Assembly (NCBI RefSeq): GCF_017745215.1
Contig: NZ_JAGHZV010000018.1
Location: 1 to 64,000 of the forward strand
Length of the DNA stretch: 64,000 nucleotides
Direction: 5' to 3'
DNA from: Sphingomonas sp.
GTDB lineage: Bacteria > Pseudomonadota > Alphaproteobacteria > Sphingomonadales > Sphingomonadaceae
How positions within the stretch are numbered: the stretch's first letter is position 1; every line of letters starts with the position of its first letter. The notes under the pieces were generated by a model that saw nothing but the letters and a program-made list of their open reading frames with translations, made no database searches and was not told the DNA's origin. The translations under genes and the position numbers were made by a program. Shown here in pieces: positions 9,093-18,661 of this stretch.

Positions 9093-10103
9093 ATGGTCTG
9101 GCGGCGGTTCACTCGGATGCAGGCGCGGGGCTTGCTGGCGGCAGCGATCGTCTCGCTGGTCGGCGCCGGCTTTTCCGCGCAGGCGCTCGGACCGCAGGCG
9201 AAGCGCGTCGCGGCGCCCGCGCCCGTGCCGCAGGGCTATGAAGCCGAGGAGCATTTCCCCGGCTCGGCCTATGACGATGTGATCGACGATGCCGAGGCGC
9301 CGAGCAGCGCTTCGGGGACGACCGGCACCGCCGAGCTGCCCGACCTGCCTGTGCCCGCCGACGCCGTGATCGACGCGAGCATCCAGCCCGCGCGGCCCTT
9401 TGCGCTCGCCGGCACCGCCACCGACCGCGCCCGCGCGCTCCAGTGCCTCACCGATGCGATCTATTACGAAGCCGCGCGCGAGCCCGACGACGGTCAGCGC
9501 GCGGTGGCGCAGGTGGTGCTCAACCGCGTCCGCCACCCGGCCTTCCCGCATACCGTCTGCGGCGTCGTCTTCCAGGGCTCCGAGCGGCGCGGCTGCCAGT
9601 TCAGCTTCGCCTGCGACGGCGCGATGGCCCGCGCGCCCGAGCGCCAGTACTGGGACCGCGCCGCGCGAGTCGCCGCCGCGGCGCTGGACGGCGGGGTGTT
9701 CGCGGCGGTCGGCACCGCGACGCACTATCACACCTACGCCGTCACCCCTTCGTGGAACCGCGCGCTGGTGATGACCGGCGCGTTCGGGGCGCATTTCTTC
9801 CATCGCTGGAAGGGCTATTGGGGCACGCTCGCGGCGTTCAGCAGCGCCTATCGCGGCGGCGAGCCGCTTCCGGGTCCGCACCCCAGCGCCGATCCCGCAC
9901 CGGTCGCTGCGCCTGCGGCCGTCGTCGCACGGACCCGGCCCGCGACGACCACCCGCGACACGATCCAGCCCGCCTATGCCGACAGCGGCGACCCGCTCCC
10001 CGGCTACGCTCCCGCCCCCGCGACCGCGCGCGCGCAGGCGCCGGTCACCGACGATTCGCAGATCCTCGATCGCTGGAAGGACAGCGGCAAGCCGATCCGC
10101 TGA
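9093..10103 (+). CDS. Cell wall hydrolase, SleB/Hydrolase_2-like
   Basis: CLTDAIYYEAAREPDDGQRAVAQVVLNRVRHPAFPHTVCGVVFQG...CQFSFACDG. Confidence 0.88.
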   Translation: MVWRRFTRMQARGLLAAAIVSLVGAGFSAQALGPQAKRVAAPAPVPQGYEAEEHFPGSAYDDVIDDAEAPSSASGTTGTAELPDLPVPADAVIDASIQPARPFALAGTATDRARALQCLTDAIYYEAAREPDDGQRAVAQVVLNRVRHPAFPHTVCGVVFQGSERRGCQFSFACDGAMARAPERQYWDRAARVAAAALDGGVFAAVGTATHYHTYAVTPSWNRALVMTGAFGAHFFHRWKGYWGTLAAFSSAYRGGEPLPGPHPSADPAPVAAPAAVVARTRPATTTRDTIQPAYADSGDPLPGYAPAPATARAQAPVTDDSQILDRWKDSGKPIR

Positions 10104-10142
10104 ACCGGGCATAACCCAACTCCGTCGCCGGCCCGGAAAAGC

Positions 10143-10172
10143 GAAGGGCCCCGCCTTGCGGCGGAGCCCTTC
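10143..10172. terminator. Intergenic hairpin, likely bidirectional terminator
   Basis: gaagggccccgcc-ttgc-ggcggagcccttc between convergent ORFs. Confidence 0.6.
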
Positions 10173-10193
10173 CTGGTCGGCGGCGGCGGCCGA

Positions 10194-10565
10194 TCAGCGG
10201 TGACGGCCGTGGCCGCGGGTGTCGCGGTCGCTCTTCTGGATGCGGATGCTGCGCTCGAGCGCGTCGAAGCGGCGGTCCAGGTCGGCGCGCTCGGCCATGG
10301 TCAGGCCGGGGCGCGACTGGCGATAGCGAGCCTCGAGCGCGGCGATCGCGCGGAACTGGCTGCGGAGGTTCGCCGCTTCGCTGCGCGTGAGCGCCCCAGA
10401 GCGGATGCCCTGGTTGATCTTGGCTTCGATCCGCGCCTGGCGCGCGTTGATGTTCTGCCACACGCCGCCCTGGAAGGCGGGGGCCGGCGAGAGCGGCGCG
10501 GCGGTCGCGGGAACCGCGGCGGCGACTGCGCTCAGGCTGGCGAGCAGGATTGCGATCTTCTTCAT
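10194..10565 (-). CDS. Hypothetical secreted protein
   Basis: MKKIAILLASLSAVAAAVPATAA signal peptide; charged helical remainder. Confidence 0.7.
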   Translation of the reverse strand: MKKIAILLASLSAVAAAVPATAAPLSPAPAFQGGVWQNINARQARIEAKINQGIRSGALTRSEAANLRSQFRAIAALEARYRQSRPGLTMAERADLDRRFDALERSIRIQKSDRDTRGHGRHR

Positions 10566-10766
10566 GGTGTCTCTCCTCATTGAACGGGGCCGCCCCTCGC
10601 GGCCTGGGACCTGTATGGAACGCGCCTGTCGCGCGCTTGTCCCATGTGCGTGGCTTTTGTGTCGCAAGCTGTGTCAGCTGCGAAACGTTCGTTCAGCTTT
10701 GTTAACGGCGCCTGCCAAACCACGATCATCGCGGCGAAAACCGGGTTGGCGGCTAATCGAGCGAAG

Positions 10767-12422
10767 TCACGCCGGCTCGATCAGCCGCTCGGCCTGCGCG
10801 CGCGCCTCGTCGGTGATCGTCGCGCCGGAGAGCATACGCGCGATCTCCTCGCGCCGTTGGCCGGCGTCGAGCGGAGTCACGCCGGTGCGCGTGACGAAGC
10901 CGTCGTGGCTCTTGGCGATCAGCAGATGCTGCGAGCCGCGCGCCGCGACCTGGGGGCTGTGCGTCACCACCAGCAGCTGCGCGGTACCCGCCAGCCGCGC
11001 GAGCCGCTCGCCGATCGCGCTCGCCACGGCGCCGCCGACGCCGCGGTCGATCTCGTCGAAGATCAGCGTCTTCGCCCCGCCCTCCTCGGCGAGCGCGACC
11101 TTCATCGCGAGGATGAAGCGCGACAGCTCGCCGCCCGATGCGATCTTCATCAGCGGCGCGAACGGCGCGCCCGGATTGGTCGAGACCAGGAACTCGACGC
11201 GGTCGATCCCGCCCGCGCCCCATTGCGCTTCGGGCAGCTGCTCGACCACGGTGCGGAAGCGCGCCGCGTCGAGCTTCAGCGGCTTGAGCTCGGCCGCCAC
11301 CGCCAGGTCGAGCCGAGTCGCCGCTTCCACCCGCACCGCCGAGAGCGCCCGCGCCGCTTGCGTATAAGCGCGCCGCGTTTCCTCCACCGCCAGCTCGAGC
11401 CGCGCGACGCCCGCGCCGCCGTCCTCGATCCGCGCGAGCCTCGCCTCCAGCTCCTCCGCCAGCGCCGCCAGTTCGTCGGGCTGGACGCGGTGCTTGCGCG
11501 CCACGCCGCGCAGCTCGAACAGCCGGGTCTCGTCGGCCTCGAGCGCGGCGGGATCGAACGCCAGCGCCTCGGCCGCAGTGTCGACCTGCGCCTGCGCCTC
11601 GCCTGCCTCGGTGATCGCGCGGTCGAGCGCCGCGAGCGCTTCGCCCAGCGCTTCGTGATCGCCCGAGATGCGGTCGAGGATCCGCGCCGCCTGGCGCAGC
11701 TGCGCAAGCCCGCCGTCGGCGCCTTCGATCAGCTCGGCGACGGCCTGGAGCTCGCCCGAGATCTTCTCGCCGCGCTGCATGACCGCGCGCCGCTCGGCGA
11801 GCCGCTCCTCCTCGCCCGGCTCGGGCGCGAGGGTGCGCAGCTCGGCGACGGCGTGCTGGAGCCATTCGCGATCGCGCTCGGCGCTGTCCTGCTCGGCCCT
11901 GGCCGCGGCGAGCGCATCCTCGGCCTCGCGCCAGGTGCGATACACCCCCGCGACCGATTCGGCGTCGCTCCGCGCGAACGCGTCGAGCAAGGCGCGATGC
12001 CCGCGCGGGTTCAGTAGCCCGCGGTCGTCGTGCTGGCCGTGGATCTCGACGAGCTTGCCGCCCAGTTCGCGGAGGAGCGCCGCCGACGCCGGCTGGTCGT
12101 TGACGAAGGCGCGGCTGCCGCCATCGGCCTTGACGATGCGGCGGATGATCAGCGGCTCGCCGGGCTCGATCTCGATCCCGCTGTCGGCGACCGCCTCGGC
12201 GATGCCTGGCGGCGGATCGAAGGTGGCGGCGACGCTCGCCTGCGCCGCGCCCTGGCGGACGAGCGAGCTCTCGCCGCGCCCGCCGAGCGCGAGCCCGAGC
12301 GCGTCCAGCAGGATCGACTTGCCCGCCCCGGTCTCGCCGGTGAGCACGCCCAGGCCCGGCGCGAACTCGAGGTCGAGCGCCTCGATCAGCACCACGTCGC
12401 GGATGGAAAGCGCGGTCAGCAT
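10767..12422 (-). CDS. recN: DNA repair protein RecN
   Basis: LTALSIRDVVLIEALDLEFAPGLGVLTGETGAGKSILLDAL; C-terminal KTLIFDEIDRGVGGAVASAIG. Confidence 0.95.
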   Translation of the reverse strand: MLTALSIRDVVLIEALDLEFAPGLGVLTGETGAGKSILLDALGLALGGRGESSLVRQGAAQASVAATFDPPPGIAEAVADSGIEIEPGEPLIIRRIVKADGGSRAFVNDQPASAALLRELGGKLVEIHGQHDDRGLLNPRGHRALLDAFARSDAESVAGVYRTWREAEDALAAARAEQDSAERDREWLQHAVAELRTLAPEPGEEERLAERRAVMQRGEKISGELQAVAELIEGADGGLAQLRQAARILDRISGDHEALGEALAALDRAITEAGEAQAQVDTAAEALAFDPAALEADETRLFELRGVARKHRVQPDELAALAEELEARLARIEDGGAGVARLELAVEETRRAYTQAARALSAVRVEAATRLDLAVAAELKPLKLDAARFRTVVEQLPEAQWGAGGIDRVEFLVSTNPGAPFAPLMKIASGGELSRFILAMKVALAEEGGAKTLIFDEIDRGVGGAVASAIGERLARLAGTAQLLVVTHSPQVAARGSQHLLIAKSHDGFVTRTGVTPLDAGQRREEIARMLSGATITDEARAQAERLIEPA

Positions 12423-12495
12423 GCGCGCGCCGTTATTGCAGGAACGGAGGAAGAACGGAAGCGGGTGCCACAGCCCGCGTCCATTGCGCCTTCCT

Positions 12496-13299
12496 TCACT
12501 GCGCCTTGGGCACCGCCGCCAGCTTGTCCTGGTGCGCCTGCATCAGCTTGTACGCGCGCTGATACCAGTCCGAGCCCGGATAGTTGCTGCTTAGCACCGC
12601 CGCCGCCTTGTTGGCCTCCTCGGGCACGCCGAGCGCCAGATAGGTCTCGGTGAGCCGCATCAGCGCCTCGGGCGTGTGGGTGGTGGTCTGGTAGGTGTCG
12701 ATCACGTTGCGGAAGCGCACGGTGGCGGCGAGCCACTGGCCGCGGCGCTCGTAGAAGCGGCCGACTTCCATCTCCTTGCCCGCCAGATGGTCGCGCACCA
12801 GATCGATCTTCAGCCGCGCATCGGCGGCGTAACGGGTGTTGGGATAGCGGCGCGTCAGCTCGCCGAGCGAATCGAGCGCCTGCTGGGTGATCTTCTGGTC
12901 GCGCGTGACGTCCTGGATCTGCTCGTAATAGCTGATGCCGACGAGATAATAGGCATAGGGCGCGTCGCGGTTGCCCGGGTGCACCGCGAGGAAGCGCTGC
13001 GCCGACTGGATCGCGTTCGAATAGTCCTTCGCGAGGTAGTAGCTGAACGCGCCCATCAGCTGCGCGCGGCGCGCCCACACCGAATAGGGGTGCTGGCGCT
13101 CGACTTCGTCGAACAGCGCGGCGGCGAGCTTGTACTGCTTCTTGTCGAGCCGGTCCTTGGCGGCGAGATAGAGCGTGCCCACGTCGCGCGCGACATAGGG
13201 CAGGTCCGCCCGCGCGCTCTTGCGCGAGCAGCCGGCGAGGGGAAGCGCGACGACGGCGATTGCCACCAGCGCAAGCGAACGAAAGCGGTATGCACGCAT
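12496..13299 (-). CDS. bamD: Outer membrane protein assembly factor BamD
   Basis: Lipobox LPLAGCS; TPR-like LYLAAKDRLDKKQYKLAAALFDEVERQHPYSVWARRAQLM. Confidence 0.9.
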   Translation of the reverse strand: MRAYRFRSLALVAIAVVALPLAGCSRKSARADLPYVARDVGTLYLAAKDRLDKKQYKLAAALFDEVERQHPYSVWARRAQLMGAFSYYLAKDYSNAIQSAQRFLAVHPGNRDAPYAYYLVGISYYEQIQDVTRDQKITQQALDSLGELTRRYPNTRYAADARLKIDLVRDHLAGKEMEVGRFYERRGQWLAATVRFRNVIDTYQTTTHTPEALMRLTETYLALGVPEEANKAAAVLSSNYPGSDWYQRAYKLMQAHQDKLAAVPKAQ

Positions 13300-13446
13300 A
13301 GGTGCCTGTTCCTAACGAGTGAGCTCCCGGCCAACAACCGGAATCGCATTGCCGTTTGAGGGCGGATTCGAGGCGGTTTCGGGGCGGATCGCGCGACACG
13401 GCTTGTGCGTTGCGGTAGAAAGCAATCTCAAACCGGGAGTCGTCCG

Positions 13447-14271
13447 TTGACCGCTACGCTGCTCGCCACCCACCGCGTCGAGAAGCCCTGGGGCCGCCAC
13501 CATCTCTGGCCGGGCTTCGCCGATCCTTCGGCCGAGGGAGATCCGGTGGGCGAGATCTGGTTCCAGAGCCCCGGCAACAGCACGCCCGACCTGCTGATCA
13601 AATATCTCTTCACCAGCGAGAAGCTCTCGGTCCAGGTCCATCCCAACGACGAGCAGGCGCATGCCGCCGGGCTGCCGCGCGGCAAGGACGAATGCTGGGT
13701 GATCCTGGCGGCCGAGCCCGATTCGACGATCGCGCTGGGCACCAAGGCGCCGGTCGACCGCGAGACGCTGCGCGCCGCTGCGCTCGACGGCTCGATCGAG
13801 GCGCTGCTCGACTGGAAGCAGGTGAAGGCGGGCGACTTCTTCTATTCGGGCTCGGGCACGATCCACGCGATCGGCGCGGGGATCACGCTGGTCGAAGTCC
13901 AGCAGAACAGCGAGACCACCTACCGGCTCTACGACTATGGCCGGCCGCGCGAGCTGCATCTCGACGAAGGCGTCGCCGTCTCCGAGCCGGTGCCCTATAC
14001 ACCGCATCCGATGCCCGGCCCGGTCGAGCCGGGGCGGACGATCCTGGTCGAGGGCCCCAAGTTCGTGCTCGAGCGCTGGGGGGGCGGCCACCGCAAGGTC
14101 GCGCTTCCGCAAGGCGTCGAGGGCTGGCTGGTGCCGCTCGCCGGCGAAGGCGTGGCCGATGGCGTCGCCTTCCGCGCAGGCGAGTGCCTGACGCTCGAAG
14201 GCGAGGCCGAGCTCGAGGCGGCGGTGGGCAGCGACCTGCTGTTCGCCTATCCGGGCGCGCGGCGACTATGA
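13447..14271 (+). CDS. Class I mannose-6-phosphate isomerase family protein
   Basis: EKPWGRHHLWPG, LSVQVHPNDEQAH, GTIHAIGAGITLVEVQQNSETTYRLYDYGRPRELHLDE; TTG start inferred. Confidence 0.88.
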   Translation: MTATLLATHRVEKPWGRHHLWPGFADPSAEGDPVGEIWFQSPGNSTPDLLIKYLFTSEKLSVQVHPNDEQAHAAGLPRGKDECWVILAAEPDSTIALGTKAPVDRETLRAAALDGSIEALLDWKQVKAGDFFYSGSGTIHAIGAGITLVEVQQNSETTYRLYDYGRPRELHLDEGVAVSEPVPYTPHPMPGPVEPGRTILVEGPKFVLERWGGGHRKVALPQGVEGWLVPLAGEGVADGVAFRAGECLTLEGEAELEAAVGSDLLFAYPGARRL

Positions 14272-14353
14272 ACCCGACATAACGACTCGTTCACGAAACC
14301 CTTGCCGCGGCGGGACGTTGGTTCGCCACTTCCCACAAGGACAGGAGAGAGTG

Positions 14354-14929
14354 ATGCGAACCCGCCTGCTTGCCGCTGCCATGACCGCCGCGGTCATGAT
14401 CCCGGCGCTGCCCGCGATGGCGCAGACGCCGCGTCAGGATTACAACCGCAACGTGCGCGATGCGCAGCGCGAGTGCGCGCGCGACCTGCGCAATGCCGAC
14501 AATGCCCGCGAATATCGCCGCGAGCAGCAGGACTGCCGCGACGACGTCCGCGACGCGCAGCGCCAGTACAATCGCGACCGTCGCGACTGGAATCGCGATC
14601 GCCGCGACTGGCGCAGCTATCGCTATTACGACTGGAACCGCGGCGCGAACGGCGGCGCCTATTACGCCGACGATTTCTATCGCGACGGCCGCTATTACAG
14701 CGAGCGCCGCCTGACCCGGAACGACCGCATCTATCGCGGGCGCGACGGCCGCTATTACTGCCGCCGCTCGGATGGGACGACCGGCCTGATCGTCGGCGGC
14801 GTCGCCGGCGGACTGTTCGGCAACGCATTGTCGAACGGTCGCAATGCGACGATCGGCACGCTGCTGGGCGCGGCGCTCGGCGCGTCGGTCGGCTCGGCGA
14901 TCGACCGCGGCAACGTCCGCTGCCGCTGA
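14354..14929 (+). CDS. Secreted glycine-zipper 2TM domain protein
   Basis: Signal peptide; DRRDWNRDRRDW region; GLIVGGVAGGLFGNALSNGRNATIGTLLGAALGASVG. Confidence 0.8.
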   Translation: MRTRLLAAAMTAAVMIPALPAMAQTPRQDYNRNVRDAQRECARDLRNADNAREYRREQQDCRDDVRDAQRQYNRDRRDWNRDRRDWRSYRYYDWNRGANGGAYYADDFYRDGRYYSERRLTRNDRIYRGRDGRYYCRRSDGTTGLIVGGVAGGLFGNALSNGRNATIGTLLGAALGASVGSAIDRGNVRCR

Positions 14930-14951
14930 GCCCTCAAGGGCTGTGGAGAGG

Positions 14952-14983
14952 GAAGGGCTCGGCGCTTGCGCCGGGCCCTTTTC
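14952..14983 (+). terminator. Rho-independent-like terminator
   Basis: aagggctcggcgc-ttgc-gccgggccctttt downstream of the glycine-zipper gene. Confidence 0.7.
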
Positions 14984-14986
14984 CTA

Positions 14987-15214
14987 TCAGATGAAGCCGC
15001 CGGTGAAGAACAGGCGCAGCCCGCTGATCAGGATCACCAGGAGGTTGAGGTTGCGGCCCGAGGTCTTGCCCGAGACGACGCCCAACGCCGCGCCGATGAT
15101 CGCGAGCGGCAGCGCGATCCAGTTGACCAGCGGCAGCAACGGAATCGGGAAGATGCCGATCAGCGCGATCAGGAAGGCAAGAGCGCCGACGAGGATCGAG
15201 AGGATGTTCACCAT
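14987..15214 (-). CDS. Small hydrophobic membrane protein
   Basis: MVNILSILVGALAFLIALIGIFPIPLLPLVNWIALPLAIIGAALGVVSG. Confidence 0.7.
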   Translation of the reverse strand: MVNILSILVGALAFLIALIGIFPIPLLPLVNWIALPLAIIGAALGVVSGKTSGRNLNLLVILISGLRLFFTGGFI

Positions 15215-15338
15215 GCCCCCGATATGGCGCGCCGGGGGTGTGTTGGCAAGATAGAACGGCGGCGGCGGCGTACTTTGGCCGAACGCTATCTTAACCTTCC
15301 TCGGCGATGCTTGCCGCCACATGCGGGAGCGCCCTTCG

Positions 15339-16067
15339 ATGATCCGCCGGACCGGTTTCCTGTCTCTCCTCCTGCCGCTCGCGCTCGCTGCGTGCGGCGG
15401 AAGCGACGAGAGCGCCGATGCGACCAGCAACGCCAACGCCGTCGATCCGGCGCTGGCGAGCGCGCTCCAGGGCCAGATCATGGTCGATCCGCAGCTGTCG
15501 CAGCAGTCGAACGGCCAGGCGGTACGCCCGGCGAGCGGCGCCTATTCGGCCGGCGTTCCCTCGGACAATGCCGCCGGAACGTCGGCGGCGGCCAACGACG
15601 GCCCGCTGATGAAGACCCCCGCCCCCACCACGGCCGACAAGGGCTGCACTGCCTGCTCGGCGGCGCGCGAGAGCGCCACGCTCGGCGGGCTCGCGGCGCG
15701 CCAGGCGGACAAGCGCACCTCGGGCTGCGCGGCGAACCTCCAATATTCGGCCGGCTGGGCGCAGCGCCTGCCGCGCGACCTGCCGCTCCATCCCCAGGCG
15801 CGAGTGACCGAGGCGGCGGGCACCGAGACCGGTGAATGTGCGCTGCGCGTGGTGAGCTTCTCGCTCCCCGTCGGCATGCAGGGCACACTGGACTGGTATT
15901 ACACCAGGGCAGTGCGCGCCGGGTACACCGCCGAGCATCAGGTCGATGGCGACGAGCACATCCTCGGCGGCACGCGCGACCGCGACGGCGGGGCTTATGT
16001 GCTGTACCTCAGTTCGCGCGCCGACGGCGGGACCGACGTGGACCTGGTGGCGAACAACGGGATTTGA
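15339..16067 (+). CDS. Hypothetical lipoprotein
   Basis: MIRRTGFLSLLLPLALAACGGS lipobox. Confidence 0.75.
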   Translation: MIRRTGFLSLLLPLALAACGGSDESADATSNANAVDPALASALQGQIMVDPQLSQQSNGQAVRPASGAYSAGVPSDNAAGTSAAANDGPLMKTPAPTTADKGCTACSAARESATLGGLAARQADKRTSGCAANLQYSAGWAQRLPRDLPLHPQARVTEAAGTETGECALRVVSFSLPVGMQGTLDWYYTRAVRAGYTAEHQVDGDEHILGGTRDRDGGAYVLYLSSRADGGTDVDLVANNGI

Positions 16068-16106
16068 GGCTCCCATTCCCCTCCTGGAAGGGAGGGGAGT
16101 CGGACG

Positions 16107-16679
16107 TCACAACCATCCCGCCGTCTGCAGGACCAGCCACACGCCGATCACGATGAACAGCAGCGCCGCGAGGCCATGCACCAGCTTCATCGGGATCCGG
16201 TCGATCAGCATCTTCCCCGCCAGCACTGCGGGCACGTTCGCCAGCATCATCCCCAGCGTCGTTCCCGCGGTCACCGCGAGCGCGTCGTGGAAGCGCGCGC
16301 CCAGCGCGATCGTCGCGACCTGCGTCTTGTCGCCCATCTCAACGAGGAAGAAGGCCACCAAAGTCGTCACGAACGCGCCGAACCGCGCCGGCTTGGCCCC
16401 GCCGTCGTCGTCGAGCTTGTCGGGGATCAGCGTCCACAGCCCCATGGCGATGAACGACGCCGCGATGAGGTAGCGAAACCACGCGCCGTCGAGCAGCTTG
16501 CCAGCCTCGGCACCGATCAGCGCGGCGAGGAAATGGTTGACCAAGGTCGCGCAGAGGATGCCCAGGATGATCGGCACGGGCCGCTTGAAGCGCGTCGCGA
16601 GCACGATCGCGAGAAGCTGGGTCTTGTCGCCGATCTCGGCGAGCGCGACGATCGCGGTGGAGGTGAGCAATGCTTCCAC
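16107..16679 (-). CDS. TMEM165/GDT1 (UPF0016) family, probable Mn2+ exporter
   Basis: Duplicated EIGDKTQLL / EMGDKTQVA motifs; GTG start; Mn riboswitch candidate upstream. Confidence 0.92.
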   Translation of the reverse strand: MEALLTSTAIVALAEIGDKTQLLAIVLATRFKRPVPIILGILCATLVNHFLAALIGAEAGKLLDGAWFRYLIAASFIAMGLWTLIPDKLDDDGGAKPARFGAFVTTLVAFFLVEMGDKTQVATIALGARFHDALAVTAGTTLGMMLANVPAVLAGKMLIDRIPMKLVHGLAALLFIVIGVWLVLQTAGWL

Positions 16680-16734
16680 GAGAGGTTCCTTCGGGCCGGG
16701 CAGGCGATGGACGCAACGGCATCTTGCCTCCCGC

Positions 16735-16862
16735 CCGGTGAACGGAGGCCCGATGCCGATGGTCTCACCCGGGCGGTTTCCCGCCCCTCCCGCGCCACGG
16801 CCTCTCGACCGAGCATGTTGACGCCGGGCCCCGCCGAAGCGGTGGCTACTCCCCAAGGGACA
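16735..16862 (-). ncRNA. yybP-ykoY manganese riboswitch (candidate)
   Basis: Minus strand has CTTGGGGAGTAGCC...CGGCGTCAACATGCTCGG...GGTGAGACC in the order expected of the motif, upstream of a UPF0016 gene. Confidence 0.85.
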
Positions 16863-16922
16863 AGGCGCGGGTAGCAGCGGCTTGCGTCAACCGCAACCCT
16901 TCGGTCACATCGCGCTCCCCAA

Positions 16923-17006
16923 CCGTCATCCCGGCGAAAGCCGGGACCCAGGGTTACAAAGGACATCGCTCGCGGCCCTGGGTCCCGGCTTTCGCCGGGA
17001 TGACGG
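16923..17006 (+). repeat. Family B inverted repeat element, copy 1 (forward core)
   Basis: ccgtcatcccggcgaaagccgggacccaggg...ccctgggtcccggctttcgccgggatgacgg; core ttacaaaggacatcgctcgcgg. Confidence 0.92.
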
Positions 17007-17074
17007 CAAGGAGCGAGCGCTCGCCTCCCTCGGGATGATTTGAACCCCCGGCCATTCCGCGCTACCGGCGGCGG

Positions 17075-17452
17075 ATGCCCCACATCCTCCTCGTCATGCT
17101 CGGCGGCGCCCTCGGCTCCGCGGCGCGTTTCCTGACCGGCAAGCTGATGCTCGGCTGGCTCGGGCCGAACTACCCCTGGGGCACGCTCACCGTGAACCTC
17201 GCCGGCGGCATGCTGATGGGCGTGCTCGCCGGCAGCCTCGCGCGCTTCGGCCAGGGCGGCGAGAGCTGGCGGCTGCTGCTCGGCGTCGGCGTGCTCGGCG
17301 GCTTCACCACTTTCTCGGCCTTTTCGCTCGACGCGATGGTGATGATCGAGCGCGGCGACTGGATGACCGCGCTCGGCTATGCGCTGGTCTCGGTGATCGG
17401 CTCGCTGATCGCGCTCGCGCTCGGCCTCGCCGCCGTGAGGGCGGTCGCATGA
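17075..17452 (+). CDS. crcB: Fluoride efflux channel CrcB/Fluc
   Basis: GGALGSAARFLTGKL, PWGTLTVNLAGGMLMG, GGFTTFSAFSLD. Confidence 0.95.
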   Translation: MPHILLVMLGGALGSAARFLTGKLMLGWLGPNYPWGTLTVNLAGGMLMGVLAGSLARFGQGGESWRLLLGVGVLGGFTTFSAFSLDAMVMIERGDWMTALGYALVSVIGSLIALALGLAAVRAVA

Positions 17453-18552
17453 GTAAGGACGAGACCGGCGTCCGCCAGTTCACCGTTGGCGCCGACGACG
17501 ACGGCATCCGGCTCGACCGCTGGTTCAAGCGGCATCTCGAGGACGTCAGCTTCAACATCGTCTCGCGCTGGGCGCGCACCGGCCAGCTCCGCGTCGACGG
17601 CGCGCGCGCGCAGCCGGGCGACCGAGTGACCGCGGGCCAGGTGATCCGCGTCCCTCCGGCCGAAGCGCCCACGCCGGCGGCCAGGGCCAAGCCCCAGCGC
17701 GCGCCGCTCAGCGACGACCAGGTCACGTTCATGCGCGAGATGGTGATCCACAAGGACGCCGCGGCGCTGGTGCTCAACAAGCCGCCCGGCCTCGCGACGC
17801 AGGGCGGCACCAAGACGCATGATCACGTCGACGGCCTGCTCGACGCGCTCCAGTTCGAAGCCGAGGGGCGACCCAAGCTCGTCCACCGGCTCGACAAGGA
17901 CACCTCGGGCGCGCTGCTCCTCGCCCGCTCGGCCCGCGCCGCGGCCTATTTCGCGAAGAGCTTCTCGGGCCGCACGGCCCGAAAAGTCTATTGGGCCCTC
18001 GTCGTCGGCGTGCCCGACATCGCCGATGGGGTGATCGACCTGCCGATCGGCAAGCAGCCGGGCACCGGCGGCGAGAAGATGCATGTCGACGAAAGCGAGA
18101 ACGGCCAGCCCGCCCGCTCGCGCTACCGCGTGATCGAGCGCGCCGGCAACCGCGCCGCCTGGGTCGAGCTCCAGCCCTATACCGGGCGCACGCACCAGCT
18201 GCGCGTCCATATGGCGGCGATCGGCCATCCGATCGTTGGCGACGGCAAATACGGCGGGCAGGAGGCATTCCTGACCGGCGGGATCAGCCGCAAGATGCAC
18301 CTCCACGCGCGGCGCATCCGCATCGACCATCCCGACGGGGGCAAGCTCGACGTCACCGCGCCGCTCCCCGGCCATATCGCCGAATCGCTGTCGACGCTGG
18401 GCTTCGAGGAAGCGCAGGGCGACGCGCTCCCCTTCGACGACGGCCCCACCCCGCCGACGCGCGAGCAGCAGAAGGCGCGCGCGCGCGCGCACGCCAAGAC
18501 CGTCCGCAAGGAGCGCCGCGGCGAGCGGCGGAGCCGGGGCAAGGCGCGCTGA
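17449..18552 (+). CDS. RluA/RluC-family pseudouridine synthase
   Basis: S4-like N-terminus; LVHRLDKDTSGALLLARSA; PYTGRTHQLRVHMAAIGHPIVGD. Confidence 0.92.
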   Translation: MSKDETGVRQFTVGADDDGIRLDRWFKRHLEDVSFNIVSRWARTGQLRVDGARAQPGDRVTAGQVIRVPPAEAPTPAARAKPQRAPLSDDQVTFMREMVIHKDAAALVLNKPPGLATQGGTKTHDHVDGLLDALQFEAEGRPKLVHRLDKDTSGALLLARSARAAAYFAKSFSGRTARKVYWALVVGVPDIADGVIDLPIGKQPGTGGEKMHVDESENGQPARSRYRVIERAGNRAAWVELQPYTGRTHQLRVHMAAIGHPIVGDGKYGGQEAFLTGGISRKMHLHARRIRIDHPDGGKLDVTAPLPGHIAESLSTLGFEEAQGDALPFDDGPTPPTREQQKARARAHAKTVRKERRGERRSRGKAR

Positions 18553-18661
18553 GGTTCCCGGCACCCCATTGTCGCGGCGCCTTCCCTGCCCTAGCAGCGC
18601 GGCAGCTGCGGGGGAGATCGGAGATGTCGAAACACCTCAGGATCGCGGGCCGCGTGCCCGC

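Noticed and set aside
14460-14828. Arg-rich overlapping ORFs in the glycine-zipper gene region
   Set aside because: Alternative-frame readings of a repetitive DRRDWNRDRRDW coding region.
17007-17074. Fluoride riboswitch before crcB
   Set aside because: I looked for the fluoride motif in the short gap and did not see it; the region is mostly the family B edge plus a short leader.
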